Assembly: GCF_024648825.1 (NCBI RefSeq)
Contig: NZ_JANBBE010000007.1
Location: forward strand, 248,001-312,000
DNA length: 64,000 bases
Direction: 5' to 3'
Source: Lentzea californiensis
GTDB lineage: Bacteria; Actinomycetota; Actinomycetes; Mycobacteriales; Pseudonocardiaceae
Below are positions 22,968 to 31,909 of the stretch, in pieces. Position numbers and translations under genes: made by a program. The notes below the pieces were generated by a model that saw only the letters and a list, made by a program, of their open reading frames with translations, had not been told where the DNA came from and searched no databases. Numbering within the stretch: position 1 is the stretch's first letter; each line of letters starts with the position of its first letter.

Positions 22968-23642
22968 GTGGCGATGGTGTTGCTGGTCGAGGACGACCCT
23001 TCGGTGCGTGAAGGACTCGGGCTGGCGTTGCGCCGCCAGGGACACGACGTCCGAGCAGCGGAAACGGGTGAGGAAGGCGTCGAGAAGCTGCGCGAGTCCC
23101 GTCCCGACATCGTGGTCCTCGACATCATGCTGCCGGGCATCGACGGCTTCGAGACGTGCCGGCGGATGCGCACGCACGCCGAGGTGCCGATCATCATGCT
23201 CACGGCGCGCGGCGACGACTTCGACGTGGTCGCGGGCCTGGAGGCGGGCGCGGACGACTACGTGGTCAAGCCCGTGGAACCGCGGGTGCTGGAGGCGCGC
23301 ATCCGCGCCGTGCTGCGGCGGACCGTCGCCGAGCCGTCGTCGATCGAACGGCACGGCTCGCTGGTGATCGATCGGGCAGGACTGCAGGTGCTCAAGGACG
23401 ACGTGAAGGTCGCGCTGACCCCGACCGAGCTGAAGCTGCTGCTCGAACTGTCCCGCACCCCCGGCCGCGTGCTGACCCGCCAGCAGATCCTCGAGGCCGT
23501 CTGGGAGCACGACTACCTCGGCGACTCGCGGCTGGTCGACGCGTGCGTGCAGCGGTTGCGCGCGAAGATCGAGGACGTGCCCTCCGACCCCGGATACGTC
23601 CACACGGTGCGCGGCTTCGGTTACCGCTTCGGCCCCCGATGA
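22968..23642 (+). CDS. OmpR-family response regulator, CseB-like
   Basis: 224 residues. Receiver domain with acidic pair ED-D near residue 8-10, phospho-acceptor Asp52 (IVVLDIMLPGIDG), Thr in IIMLTAR and Lys in DDYVVKPVEP; C-terminal winged helix with LTPTELKLLLELSRTPGRVL and VDACVQRLRAKIE. The GTG at 22968 was chosen because GATAAT (22955-22960) stands where a -10 box would put the transcript start at this codon (leaderless); ATGs at 22959 and 22974 remain possible. Overlaps the kinase gene by four bases. Resembles CseB of the cell-envelope stress system, but sigE is absent. Confidence 0.9.
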   Translation: MAMVLLVEDDPSVREGLGLALRRQGHDVRAAETGEEGVEKLRESRPDIVVLDIMLPGIDGFETCRRMRTHAEVPIIMLTARGDDFDVVAGLEAGADDYVVKPVEPRVLEARIRAVLRRTVAEPSSIERHGSLVIDRAGLQVLKDDVKVALTPTELKLLLELSRTPGRVLTRQQILEAVWEHDYLGDSRLVDACVQRLRAKIEDVPSDPGYVHTVRGFGYRFGPR

Positions 23643-24985
23643 GGTCGTTGCTGCGCGGCCTGCGCCCCAGGCTGATGGCCGCGTTCCTGCTGCTGACGGT
23701 GCTCGGCGCGGTGGGAGCCGCGGGTGCCTCCTACGCGACCGCCCGCACGTTGCTGCTGGAGGACGCGCAGGACGGCTTCATGAACCCGCTCGTGCAGGAC
23801 GTCCGCGACTACGCGCACCGGCTCACCGTGCCGCCGGCGCAGGAGGACCTGGACGGCTTCGGCTCGTACCTGCGCGGCTCGGCGGTCGTGGTCTACGGGG
23901 GCCTGCGCTCCTCCAGCGGCCCCGATCCGTCGTTCATCCCCGCCGAGATGCGCGAGATGCTCAAGACGAGCGGGACGACGCTCTGGCAGCGCCGCACGGA
24001 CCTGGCCGAGCCGTACGTCGTCGTGGGCATCCCGCTGCTCCGCACGGACGGCGCGCCCACGGGTGTGGAGGTGTGGGCGCTGCTGTACCTGAGGGGCCCG
24101 CAGACCGCCATCGACAGCTTCTCGACGGCCGCCTGGGTGGGGGTCAGCCTCGTGCTCCCCCTGGCCCTGGGCGTCGCGCTGTTCACCGCGCGCGGGGTCC
24201 TGCGTCCCGTCCGCCGCCTCGGCGCCGCCGCCCGCGAGCTCGGAGCCGGCCGCCTGGACACCCGCGTCGAGGTGCGCGGCTCCGACGAACTCGCCGACCT
24301 GGCCCGCACGTTCAACCAGGCCGCCGAACAACTGGAAGCCTCCCAGGCCACCTCCCGCCGCTTCGTCGCCGACGTGTCGCACGAACTGCGCACGCCGTTG
24401 ACGGCGATGAACGCCGTGACCGCCGTGCTGGACGAGGACGCGGACACGTTGCCTCCCGACACGGCCGTCGCGGCCCGCCTGGTCTCCGCCGAGACCCGCA
24501 AGCTGACCCGCCTGGTCAACGACCTGATGGAGATCTCCCGCTTCGACGAGGGCCGCAACCTCCTCGAACTGGACGACTGGGACATCGGCACCGCGGTCCG
24601 CGACACCCTGGCCGCCCGCGGCTGGGCCACGTCCGTCGAGGCGTCGCTGCCCGAGGGCGTGGTGGCACGGGTCGACCGCCGCCGCCTGGACGTCATCGTC
24701 GCCAACCTCGTGGGCAACGCGCTGAAGCACGGCGGCGTCCCGGTGCGCGTGACGGTGCGGCCGGGCGTCATCGAGGTGGCCGACCACGGCCCCGGCATCC
24801 CCGAGGACGCCCTCCCCCACATCTTCGACCGCTTCTACAAGGCAGACACGGCCCGCTCCCGTTCCGAGGGCAGCGGACTGGGATTGGCGATCGCATGGGA
24901 GAACGCACGCCTGCACGGCGGCACCATCGAGGCGGCCAACGCGCCCTCGGGCGGCGCGGTCTTCACCTTGCGCTTGCCCTCGTGA
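23639..24985 (+). CDS. Two-component sensor histidine kinase, CseC-like
   Basis: 448 residues. First transmembrane helix at about 11-32, extracytoplasmic sensor of about 125 residues, second helix at about 165-183, HAMP (about 185-240), DHp with phospho-His in RFVADVSHELRTPLTAMNAV, and HATPase with N box NLVGNALKHGG, G1 DHGPGIP, F box IFDRFYKAD and G2 GSGLGLAIAW. It pairs with the regulator whose stop it overlaps. Signal unknown; the linked exported lipoprotein suggests envelope sensing. Confidence 0.93.
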   Translation: MRSLLRGLRPRLMAAFLLLTVLGAVGAAGASYATARTLLLEDAQDGFMNPLVQDVRDYAHRLTVPPAQEDLDGFGSYLRGSAVVVYGGLRSSSGPDPSFIPAEMREMLKTSGTTLWQRRTDLAEPYVVVGIPLLRTDGAPTGVEVWALLYLRGPQTAIDSFSTAAWVGVSLVLPLALGVALFTARGVLRPVRRLGAAARELGAGRLDTRVEVRGSDELADLARTFNQAAEQLEASQATSRRFVADVSHELRTPLTAMNAVTAVLDEDADTLPPDTAVAARLVSAETRKLTRLVNDLMEISRFDEGRNLLELDDWDIGTAVRDTLAARGWATSVEASLPEGVVARVDRRRLDVIVANLVGNALKHGGVPVRVTVRPGVIEVADHGPGIPEDALPHIFDRFYKADTARSRSEGSGLGLAIAWENARLHGGTIEAANAPSGGAVFTLRLPS

Positions 24986-25377
24986 CCCTCACGGCCTGCG
25001 GCATCCGCCCGACCCCGATCCTCACCGGGGCCGAGGCGCCGACGGTCTCGTCGCACACGCTCACCATCTACCTCGTCACGGCCGAACGCGACGGCCTGGT
25101 GCGCCGCACCCGCGACTACACCGGCGCCGTCGACATCACGACCGCGATGAACCTGCTGCTGGCCGGCCCGAACGACGAGGAGAAGAAGCTGGGCCTGGTG
25201 ACCGAACTGCCCGCGACGTCGTCCAAGGCGGTCCCGGTGCTGGACGTGATCGTGATGCCGGAGGACGTCGCGCCACCGACGACGAAGTGGGCGGTCTTCC
25301 AGGTGCACTGCACGGCCCTGGCGAGCCGGGCGAAGGTGGCCGGCGTGGCACCGGTTCCCGACCAGTACTGCCCCTAG
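24895..25377 (+). CDS. Lipoprotein with GerMN-like domain, linked to the two-component system
   Basis: 160 residues if translation starts at the ATG at 24895. That start gives a basic n-region (ARRHHRGGQRALGRR), a hydrophobic stretch and a lipobox (LTAC, Cys35), all coded inside the last 91 bases of the kinase gene in another frame. The GTG at 24982, which overlaps the kinase stop as GTGA, leaves only six residues before the cysteine, too short for export. The mature part (LTIYLVTAERDGLVRRTRDY, later LLLAGPNDEEKKLGLVTELP) resembles GerMN domains of spore-germination/LpqB-type lipoproteins. Might modulate the kinase as CseA does in the SigE system. Confidence 0.7.
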   Translation: MGERTPARRHHRGGQRALGRRGLHLALALVTLTACGIRPTPILTGAEAPTVSSHTLTIYLVTAERDGLVRRTRDYTGAVDITTAMNLLLAGPNDEEKKLGLVTELPATSSKAVPVLDVIVMPEDVAPPTTKWAVFQVHCTALASRAKVAGVAPVPDQYCP

Positions 25378-25622
25378 CGCTTCGGTAGGGGCGGGACGCA
25401 CCGGCGGCCGTGGTGCCGGAACCGGTCGGCCCACGCGCCCAAGCGGAGCCCCCCGGCAGACACACCCGTGCGTCCCCACCCACCGGCCCTCCCAAGGTGA
25501 GGAACACCGGCATGCGATGACTCCGGCCGAGTGGCACATCGTCCGCAGCCAAACGAGTCAGGCGTAGGGAACCACACGACCGGCGCGCACCGGTACCGGA
25601 CGGTCCAAGATCAAGCCGAAAG
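25378..25622. other. Intergenic stretch between convergent lipoprotein and aroE genes
   Basis: 245 bases. I see GC-rich weak hairpin potential (for example CCGGCGGCC and repeated CACCGG-type words) but no clear terminator with a T-run, no RNA gene and no conserved small reading frame. Confidence 0.5.
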
Positions 25623-26444
25623 TTACGACCGCGAGGCGAGTTCCGCGGCCAGCGCGGCGCGCATGGCCTCCTGTGGCGCGGGCTTGCCGGTGAACTGCTC
25701 GAACTGCCCGAAAGCCTGGTGCAGCAGCATGTCCAGCCCGGTGACCAGGCGGCTCCCGGAGGCCTCCACGGCCTTCGCGACCGGTGTGGGCCACGGGTGG
25801 TAGATCACGTCCAGCACGTACGGCGCCCGCGCCAGCGAGCCGGCCAGCTCGACGGTGGCCTCGGCGGGCACCGTCGACACGACCACGTCCGCGGCACCGG
25901 CCAGCACGGCGAGATCCACAGAGGACAGCTGCAGCACCTCGACTGAAACACCGACGCGCGACGCCGTCTCCACGGCCTCTCCCGCGCGTGCGGGATCGCG
26001 CACCACGAGGGAAACCGACGAGATGCCGAGCTCGGCGAAACCGGCGAGCGCGGCTGTGGCCGTGCCGCCCGCACCGAGGACGACGCCGTGCGAGCCGCTG
26101 GAGAAACCCTTCTCCCGCAACGCTCCCACGACACCGTCCACATCGGTGCAGTCGGCATGCCACTCGGAACCGTGGCGCACCAGCGTGTTCGCCGCGCCCA
26201 CCGCCGTCGCGCGCGGGGTCACGACCGAGGCGAACGCCAGCGCGGCGCGTTTGGTCGGCATCGTGCAGGAGAGACCCGCCCACTCCGGGCCCAGTGACGA
26301 GACCAGAGCGGGGACGCCGGCCTCGGAGCACTCCAGCCGGGTGTACTCCCAGTCGAGGCCCAGCTCGGCGTACGCGGCGTTGTGCAGCACCGGGGAAAGC
26401 GAGTGCTCGATCGGCGAGCCGATCACCGCCGCCTTGCGCACCAC
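25623..26444 (-). CDS. aroE: Shikimate dehydrogenase
   Basis: NADPH-dependent reduction of 3-dehydroshikimate. 273 residues: substrate domain with AVIGSPIEHSLSPVLHNAAY (the shikimate-binding SLS), catalytic Lys in SCTMPTKRAALAFAS, and the nucleotide-binding loop GVVLGAGGTATAALAGFAEL; Asp in NTLV...DCTDVDG completes the site. The usual (V)NVTxPxK is changed to LSCTMPTK. The GTG at 26444 overlaps the mltG stop by one base; a second GTG follows immediately. Separated from the rest of the aro genes by the PTS/two-component block. Confidence 0.94.
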   Translation of the reverse strand: MVRKAAVIGSPIEHSLSPVLHNAAYAELGLDWEYTRLECSEAGVPALVSSLGPEWAGLSCTMPTKRAALAFASVVTPRATAVGAANTLVRHGSEWHADCTDVDGVVGALREKGFSSGSHGVVLGAGGTATAALAGFAELGISSVSLVVRDPARAGEAVETASRVGVSVEVLQLSSVDLAVLAGAADVVVSTVPAEATVELAGSLARAPYVLDVIYHPWPTPVAKAVEASGSRLVTGLDMLLHQAFGQFEQFTGKPAPQEAMRAALAAELASRS

Positions 26445-27667
26445 TAGTAGACGCCCTCCCGCTGAGCCTTCTGGTCCTTCTCCTTGTGCTCGTCGTACGT
26501 CTTCGAGAAGCACGACGTGCCGTCCGCCTGGCACTTCACGAAGTACATCATGTCGCCGCCCGCGGGCTTGATCGCCGCGGCGATGGCCTGCTGCGACGGC
26601 GAGCCGATCGGCGTCGGCGTCAGGCCCTGGACCTTGTAGGTGTTGTAGGGCTGGTTCGCGTCGCGGTCCTCGTCGGACGTGCGGATGTGCGGCTGGTTGT
26701 TGCGGTAGTTGATGGTCGAGTCGAACTGCAGGGGCATCGGTTGCGCGATCCGGTTGTAGATGACCTGCGAGACCTGGCCGAAGTCCTTCTCGATGGCTTC
26801 CTTCTCGATCAACGAGGCGATGACGAGCACCTCGTAGGGACGGAAGCCGGTGTTCATGGTGCCGCCGGGAATGCCCGCGCCCTGCAGCTTCTGGGCCGAG
26901 GCCACGATGACGCTGCGGATCAGCTCGACCGCGGTGACACCGGGCTTGACCTGGTAGACGCCGCGCATGATCAGGCCTTCGAGGCGGAACGCGGGCTCGG
27001 CGCGCTTCACGTCCGCCAGCGCCCAGTCCGGCACACCGAGGGCGACCGGGTCGGTCTGCTCGGCGGCGGCCTTGATCTCGTCGGCGGTCAGGCAGACCTT
27101 CGCGCCGTCCTTGTCCGTGCAGCTCGCGGCGGCGAGCTGGGAGTAGATGCCCGGGACGGTCTTGCCGTTGGCCTGGATGTCGGTGAGCTTCAGGCCACCG
27201 ACGATCTGGACGGCCGGGACCCGCGTCTTCGGGTCGATCATCTTGGCCACCGCGTTCTGGCCCGACATCTTCGTCTTCATCAGGTAGAAGCCCGGCTGGA
27301 TCGACGTCACGCGGGCATCGGTCTTGCTGGCCTCGGTGAAGGCTCGCGCGGAGGCGATGACGCCGTTGTCGTACAGGGTCGACGCGATCTTGCTGACCAC
27401 GTCGCCGTCCTGGACCTCGACGATGGCGTCGGCCTCGCCGCTGCCCGCGTAGTCCTCGAACGAGCCGATGCCTCGCAGCTCCTTGTAGCCGTAGTAGGCA
27501 CCGCCCATGCCCACGGCGAGGATCAGCGCGACGACCAGCCACAGGACCGTCTTCTTGCGCTTCTTCGCCTTGACGCGGGCGTTGTCACGCTCGCGATCGC
27601 GCCTCTTGAGCGGCCTTCGCTCATCCGCTTCGGGGTCGGTGAACAACCCGAGATCGTCGCCGCTCAC
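26444..27667 (-). CDS. mltG: Endolytic murein transglycosylase MltG (YceG-like)
   Basis: Cuts nascent peptidoglycan strands at the membrane. 407 residues from the GTG at 27667 (overlaps ruvX stop as GTGA). Cytoplasmic acidic/basic N-terminus of about 40 residues, one transmembrane helix (VLWLVVALILAVGMGGAYYG), then the YceG domain with the catalytic glutamate in IASLIEKEAI and the substrate region YNRIAQPMPLQFDSTINY. The C-terminal half contains IAAAIKPAGGDMMYFVKC, also typical. Three cysteine residues (two near SQLAAASCTD/KVCLT and FVKC/TSCF) are in the extracellular part. Confidence 0.95.
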   Translation of the reverse strand: MSGDDLGLFTDPEADERRPLKRRDRERDNARVKAKKRKKTVLWLVVALILAVGMGGAYYGYKELRGIGSFEDYAGSGEADAIVEVQDGDVVSKIASTLYDNGVIASARAFTEASKTDARVTSIQPGFYLMKTKMSGQNAVAKMIDPKTRVPAVQIVGGLKLTDIQANGKTVPGIYSQLAAASCTDKDGAKVCLTADEIKAAAEQTDPVALGVPDWALADVKRAEPAFRLEGLIMRGVYQVKPGVTAVELIRSVIVASAQKLQGAGIPGGTMNTGFRPYEVLVIASLIEKEAIEKDFGQVSQVIYNRIAQPMPLQFDSTINYRNNQPHIRTSDEDRDANQPYNTYKVQGLTPTPIGSPSQQAIAAAIKPAGGDMMYFVKCQADGTSCFSKTYDEHKEKDQKAQREGVY

Positions 27668-28152
27668 GCCTCGTCCTTTCGGGCGGGCACCGAATGTGCC
27701 CGTGCGTCCAGCCAAGATTGCAGGATCTCGACAGCGGCAGCCTGGTCGACCACGGCTCGCTGCTTCTTGCCCTTCACACCGCGCTGCGCCAGCACCCTGC
27801 TCACCACGACCGTCGTCAGGCGTTCGTCGGTGAGCCGCACCGGCACCGGTGCGATGCGCCCGGCCAAGGCCGCAGCGTACGCGGTCGCCGCCTCTGCCGC
27901 GGGGCCGTGCCTGCCCGCCAACGTCTTCGGCAAGCCGACCACGACCTCTACGACGTCATGTTCGGCCACGAGACGTACGAGTTCCGTGAGGTCCGAGCCG
28001 TTCTTCTGGTCGCGTCGCAGGGTGACCAGCGGAGTCGCCAGGAACGGTGCCGGATCGCTGAGGGAGACCCCCACGCGAACCGACCCGACGTCGACGCCGA
28101 GCCTCCGTCCGAGGCCCGGGTCGTCGACACCGGGAACATCAGCGCTGTTCAA
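27664..28152 (-). CDS. ruvX: Putative Holliday junction resolvase RuvX/YqgF
   Basis: 162 residues with the RNase H-like fold: [19 protein letters not shown] (first catalytic Asp), [26 protein letters not shown] (Glu) and [14 protein letters not shown] (last Asp). Members process Holliday junctions or 16S rRNA 5' ends; both roles are reported. The only reasonable start is a TTG at 28152, which lies 14 bases inside alaS. Part of alaS-ruvX-mltG-aroE. Confidence 0.93.
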   Translation of the reverse strand: MNSADVPGVDDPGLGRRLGVDVGSVRVGVSLSDPAPFLATPLVTLRRDQKNGSDLTELVRLVAEHDVVEVVVGLPKTLAGRHGPAAEAATAYAAALAGRIAPVPVRLTDERLTTVVVSRVLAQRGVKGKKQRAVVDQAAAVEILQSWLDARAHSVPARKDEA

Positions 28153-30808
28153 GCACCTTGTCCAGTTCGTTGGTCAGGGCCGTGATGGCGTCGGTGACGC
28201 CGGCCGGGTTCGTGCCGCCGCCCTGGGCCAGGTCCGGCTTGCCGCCACCGCGGGCGGCGATGGCCGGGCCGAACACCGGGACGAGCTTGCCGGCGGCCAG
28301 GCCCAGGTCGCGGGCGGCGGCCGTGGTGGCCACCACGAAGCTGACCTTGTCGCCGTCGACCGAGAACAGGGCCACCACACCGGGCCTGCTGCCCAGGCGG
28401 TTGCGGACCTCGCCACCGAGCGTGCGCAGGTCGTTGCCCGGCACGCCCTCGAGGCCCAGGGCCACCAGCGACAGGCCGCGGATGTCGAGGGCCTTGCCGG
28501 CGAGGGCGCCGGCGTTGCCCAGCAGCTCGGCGGCGCGGACCTTCTCCAGCTCCTTCTCGGCGGTCTTCAGGCGCTCGACCAGCGACTCGATCCGCTCGGG
28601 CAGGCCGTCGGAGGAGACCTTGAGCATGTCGGAGAGGTTCTGCACGATGGCGCGTTCCTTGGCCAGGAACCGCATGGCCTCGATGCCGACGTAGGCCTCG
28701 AGACGGCGCACGCCGGAACCGACCGACGACTCACCCAGCAGGGTGATCGGGCCGATCTGCGACGAGTGCTCGACGTGGGTGCCACCGCACAGCTCGCGCG
28801 ACCACTCGCCACCGATCTCGATGACGCGCACGGTCTCGTCGTAGGTCTCGCCGAACAGGGCGACGGCACCCATCTCCTGGGCACCGGCCATGTCGGTGTA
28901 GACGATGCTGACCGGCAGGTCCTTGCGCACGGCGAGGTTCGAGACCTCTTCGATCTCGCTCTTGGCCTCGGCGGACAGGCCACCGGTCCAGGCGAAGTCG
29001 AGCCGCAGGTAGCCGGGCTTGTTGTACGAACCGCTCTGCAGGGCCGACGGGCCGAGCACGTGCCGCAGCGCGGCGTGCACGACGTGCGTGCCCGAGTGGC
29101 CCTGGCGGGCACCGACGCGCCACTCCGGGTCGACGCGGGCCTCGACGTGCTCGCCCTCGGAGACCTCGCCGGAGCGGACGCGCACCTGGTGCACCCACAG
29201 CTTGCGGGCGACCTTCTGCACGTCGAGCACCTCGAGCTCGGCGTTGGCCGTGACGATGGTGCCGGCGTCGGACTCCTGGCCACCGGACTCGGCGTAGAGC
29301 GGCGTGCGGTCCAGGACGACCTCGACGATGTCGCCCTCGCGAGCCGACTTCACCCGAGCGCCGTTGTGCACGATGCCTCGCAGCGTGGCCTCGGAGGCGA
29401 GCTCGGTGTAGCCGGTGAACTCGGTCGGGCCCTGCTCCAGCAGCTCGCGGTACACCGACTGGTCGCCGTGGCCGGTCTTCTTGCCGGCGGCGTCGGCCTT
29501 GGCACGGGCGCGCTGCTCGGCCATCAGCTTGCGGAAGCCGTCCTCGTCCACGGACAGGCCGGCCTCGGAGGCCATCTCCAGCGTGAGGTCGATCGGAAAG
29601 CCGTACGTGTCGTGCAGCTGGAAGGCCTTGTCACCGGGCAGCGTGGCGCGGCCGTCGGACTTCACCTCGGCGGCGGCGCCCTCGAAGATGCGCGAACCGG
29701 CGTCGAGGGTGCGCAGGAACGTGTCCTCCTCGGCCTTGAGCACCTGCTGGATGCGGGCGAACCCGCTGACCAGCTCGGGGTAGGCCTCGCCCATCGAGTC
29801 GCGGACGACCTCGGCGAACTGCTGCAGCACCGGCTCGTTCACGCCCAGCAGGCGGGAGCTGCGCACGATGCGGCGCAGCAGGCGGCGCAGCACGTAGCCG
29901 CGGGCCTCGTTGCCGGGCGTGACGCCGTCGCCGACCAGGAGCACACCGCTGCGGGCGTGGTCGGCGATGACGCGGAAGCGGACGTCGTCGACCTCGTTGG
30001 TGCCGTACTTGCGGCCGGAGAGCTCCTCGGCCTTGCTGATGACGGCGCGGACCAGGTCGGTCTCGTAGACGTTGTCGACGCCCTGCAGCAGGTAGGCGAC
30101 GCGCTCGACGCCCATGCCGGTGTCGATGTTCTTCGACGGCAGCTCACCGAGGACCGGGTAGTCCTTCTTGGCACCGCCCTCGCCGCGGACGTTCTGCATG
30201 AAGACGAGGTTCCAGATCTCCAGGTACCTGTCCTCGTCGACTACCGGGCCGCCCTCCTTGCCGTACTCGGGGCCGCGGTCGTAGTAGATCTCCGAGCACG
30301 GGCCGCACGGGCCGGGAACGCCCATCGACCAGAAGTTGTCCTCGACGCCGCGGCGCTGGATGCGCTCCAGCGGCATGCCGGCGACCTTCTGCCACAGCTC
30401 GATGGCCTCGTCGTCGTCCAGGTAGACCGTCACCCAGATGCGCTCGGGGTCGAAGCCGTAGCCACCGTTCTCCTGGGAGTTGGTGATCAGCTCCCAGGCG
30501 AGCCGGATGGCGTCTTCCTTGAAGTAGTCGCCGAGCGAGAAGTTGCCGGCCATCTGGAAGAACGTGAGGTGGCGGGTGGTCTTGCCGACCTCGTCGATGT
30601 CGGGCGTGCGCACGCACTTCTGGATGCTCGTCATCCGCGGGGCGGGCGGCGGGGCCTCGCCGAGGAAGTAAGGCTTGAACGGCACCATGCCGGCGTTGAC
30701 GAACAGCAGGTTCGGGTCGTCGAGCAGCAGCGAGGCGCTGGGGATGTACTTGTGCCCGGCCTTCTCGAAGTGCTCGCGGAAACGCTTGATGATCTCGTGG
30801 GTCTGCAC
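28139..30808 (-). CDS. alaS: Alanyl-tRNA synthetase
   Basis: 889 residues, standard length. Class II catalytic core at the N-terminus ([20 protein letters not shown], later [20 protein letters not shown]), editing domain with zinc motif [11 protein letters not shown] and CGGTHVEHS, and the C-terminal DHHA1 domain with [12 protein letters not shown]. Upstream are two small membrane-protein genes, downstream ruvX, the usual actinomycete order. Confidence 0.98.
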   Translation of the reverse strand: MQTHEIIKRFREHFEKAGHKYIPSASLLLDDPNLLFVNAGMVPFKPYFLGEAPPPAPRMTSIQKCVRTPDIDEVGKTTRHLTFFQMAGNFSLGDYFKEDAIRLAWELITNSQENGGYGFDPERIWVTVYLDDDEAIELWQKVAGMPLERIQRRGVEDNFWSMGVPGPCGPCSEIYYDRGPEYGKEGGPVVDEDRYLEIWNLVFMQNVRGEGGAKKDYPVLGELPSKNIDTGMGVERVAYLLQGVDNVYETDLVRAVISKAEELSGRKYGTNEVDDVRFRVIADHARSGVLLVGDGVTPGNEARGYVLRRLLRRIVRSSRLLGVNEPVLQQFAEVVRDSMGEAYPELVSGFARIQQVLKAEEDTFLRTLDAGSRIFEGAAAEVKSDGRATLPGDKAFQLHDTYGFPIDLTLEMASEAGLSVDEDGFRKLMAEQRARAKADAAGKKTGHGDQSVYRELLEQGPTEFTGYTELASEATLRGIVHNGARVKSAREGDIVEVVLDRTPLYAESGGQESDAGTIVTANAELEVLDVQKVARKLWVHQVRVRSGEVSEGEHVEARVDPEWRVGARQGHSGTHVVHAALRHVLGPSALQSGSYNKPGYLRLDFAWTGGLSAEAKSEIEEVSNLAVRKDLPVSIVYTDMAGAQEMGAVALFGETYDETVRVIEIGGEWSRELCGGTHVEHSSQIGPITLLGESSVGSGVRRLEAYVGIEAMRFLAKERAIVQNLSDMLKVSSDGLPERIESLVERLKTAEKELEKVRAAELLGNAGALAGKALDIRGLSLVALGLEGVPGNDLRTLGGEVRNRLGSRPGVVALFSVDGDKVSFVVATTAAARDLGLAAGKLVPVFGPAIAARGGGKPDLAQGGGTNPAGVTDAITALTNELDKVLEQR

Positions 30809-30865
30809 GGGAAGTTCCTAAGTGTTGCTGGGGATTGTCAGGGCATGGTCACGGGGCGAACGGCG

Positions 30866-31135
30866 CTAGTGCTTCCCGTTCGCCCTGGGCGCTCGGCGCC
30901 CCGGCGTGAATCCCGTCTGACGTTCCACGGTGTCCTGCAACTCCTGTTCCCGTTCGGCCATCCCCGCGCGCACCTCGGCCCCGAAGGAACCGATGGCGCC
31001 GGCGAGTTCGCGCAGGCCTTCACCCACGTTAGCGCCGACACCGGCGGGAGTCGCCTGCTTTGCGACCTCGGAGGCCTTCTTCGCGGCGAACAGGCCTGCC
31101 GCGGCACCCAGTCCGAACCAGAAGAGGCGGCTCAC
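30866..31135 (-). CDS. Small membrane protein (DUF6167-like), upstream of alaS
   Basis: 89 residues: short N-terminal hydrophobic helix rich in Gly/Ala (RLFWFGLGAAAGLFAAKKAS), an amphipathic helix (VGEGLRELAGAIGSFGAEVR) and a basic tail ending GRRAPRANGKH. Overlaps the DUF948 gene by four bases (ATGA). The pair sits before alaS in many actinobacteria; function unknown, a membrane-associated scaffold or stress role is possible. Confidence 0.8.
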   Translation of the reverse strand: MSRLFWFGLGAAAGLFAAKKASEVAKQATPAGVGANVGEGLRELAGAIGSFGAEVRAGMAEREQELQDTVERQTGFTPGRRAPRANGKH

Positions 31136-31524
31136 TTCGCACCTCGCCTGGAACGACGCTTGGAGTGCTTGTTCGGCTGTTCGGCGGCCTTGCGGCGCGC
31201 CTTGACGGCCTTGCTCACGCCGTAGGACAGCGCGGCGGCCTTGACCAGCGGACCGCCGAGAGTGGCGGTGAACAGGCTGGTGAGCGCCGAGACGTTGCCC
31301 GTGACGGCGCGCGCGTTGGCCGTGATGCCGTCGACGCGTTCGAGCTGCGTGTTCACGTGCGTGAGCGTCGTGTTGGCTTCAACGAACAACGGGTCCGTGT
31401 TCTCGTGCGCTTTGCGCATCGCGATCGTGGCCTCGTCGAAGAAGCGCGCGGCCTTGATCGCCACGACCCCCACGATGAGCACGAGCAGCACGAAAGCACC
31501 GGCGGCGAGCCACCCTGGCGACAC
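31132..31524 (-). CDS. DUF948-family membrane protein
   Basis: 130 residues: N-terminal transmembrane helix (GWLAAGAFVLLVLIVGVVAI), a long helical stretch with heptad-like spacing (FFDEATIAMRKAHENTDPLF and on to about residue 85), then a strongly basic tail (RRKAAEQPNKHSKRRSRRGA). DUF948 proteins are general-stress-like membrane proteins of unknown role. GTG/ATG start at 31524 follows TCCTCC on the + strand, i.e. an AGGAGGA ribosome binding site. First gene of the run into alaS. The rpsD gene that often precedes it is absent. Confidence 0.8.
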   Translation of the reverse strand: MSPGWLAAGAFVLLVLIVGVVAIKAARFFDEATIAMRKAHENTDPLFVEANTTLTHVNTQLERVDGITANARAVTGNVSALTSLFTATLGGPLVKAAALSYGVSKAVKARRKAAEQPNKHSKRRSRRGAK

Positions 31525-31845
31525 GGATCCTCCTGGTGAACAGGCGTTCGGGCTTGGTTGCGGGTGAGATTACCGGGTGGGCCCGACACTCGACTGGGCG
31601 GCACCATTTGTTGATCTTCAACGGCCTGTGGCGCCGTCGATCTGCTCGCGGAAGTTGTCCGTGGCCCGCGTGTCGGCCGGTTTCGGCGGTCGTGTGCCGC
31701 CTGGGTTACCAGCAAGGGACGGTGTACCACCCGCCGTCCTGCACAGGCTCCACAGACCTGACATCCCGCCAGCCCGGCGAGGAGAACGCACGAGACCTCA
31801 TTGACGCGCGCCGTCACAGCCTGTGAAATACCCGTCACCCAGGGC

Positions 31846-31887
31846 TTGACAGCGGCGGCCTTGCCGATAGAAGTTAGGCAACCCTAA
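31846..31887 (+). promoter_or_regulatory. Promoter overlapped by an iron box (IdeR/DmdR-type)
   Basis: TTGACA (31846-31851), 16-bp spacer, TAGAAG (31868-31873), then TTAGGCAACCCTAA (31874-31887). The 19-mer 31869-31887 agrees with the DtxR/IdeR/DmdR consensus at 14 positions, and the arms TTAGG/CCTAA form an inverted repeat. The gene 23 bases downstream is a siderophore-type acyltransferase, which makes iron control credible. The rest of the 31525-31909 gap holds the divergent promoter of the DUF948 gene and nothing else I recognise. Confidence 0.75.
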
Positions 31888-31909
31888 GTGGATCCGCGCA
31901 GGAGGCCTC

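Noticed and set aside
25378-25622. Small genes in the gap between the lipoprotein and aroE genes.
   Set aside because: Open frames there have no start with a ribosome binding site and no recognisable sequence.
25784-31225. A single open frame of about 1,800 codons on the plus strand.
   Set aside because: It is the antisense of aroE, mltG, ruvX and alaS; its Arg/Leu/Asp-rich composition is the usual by-product of high third-position GC.
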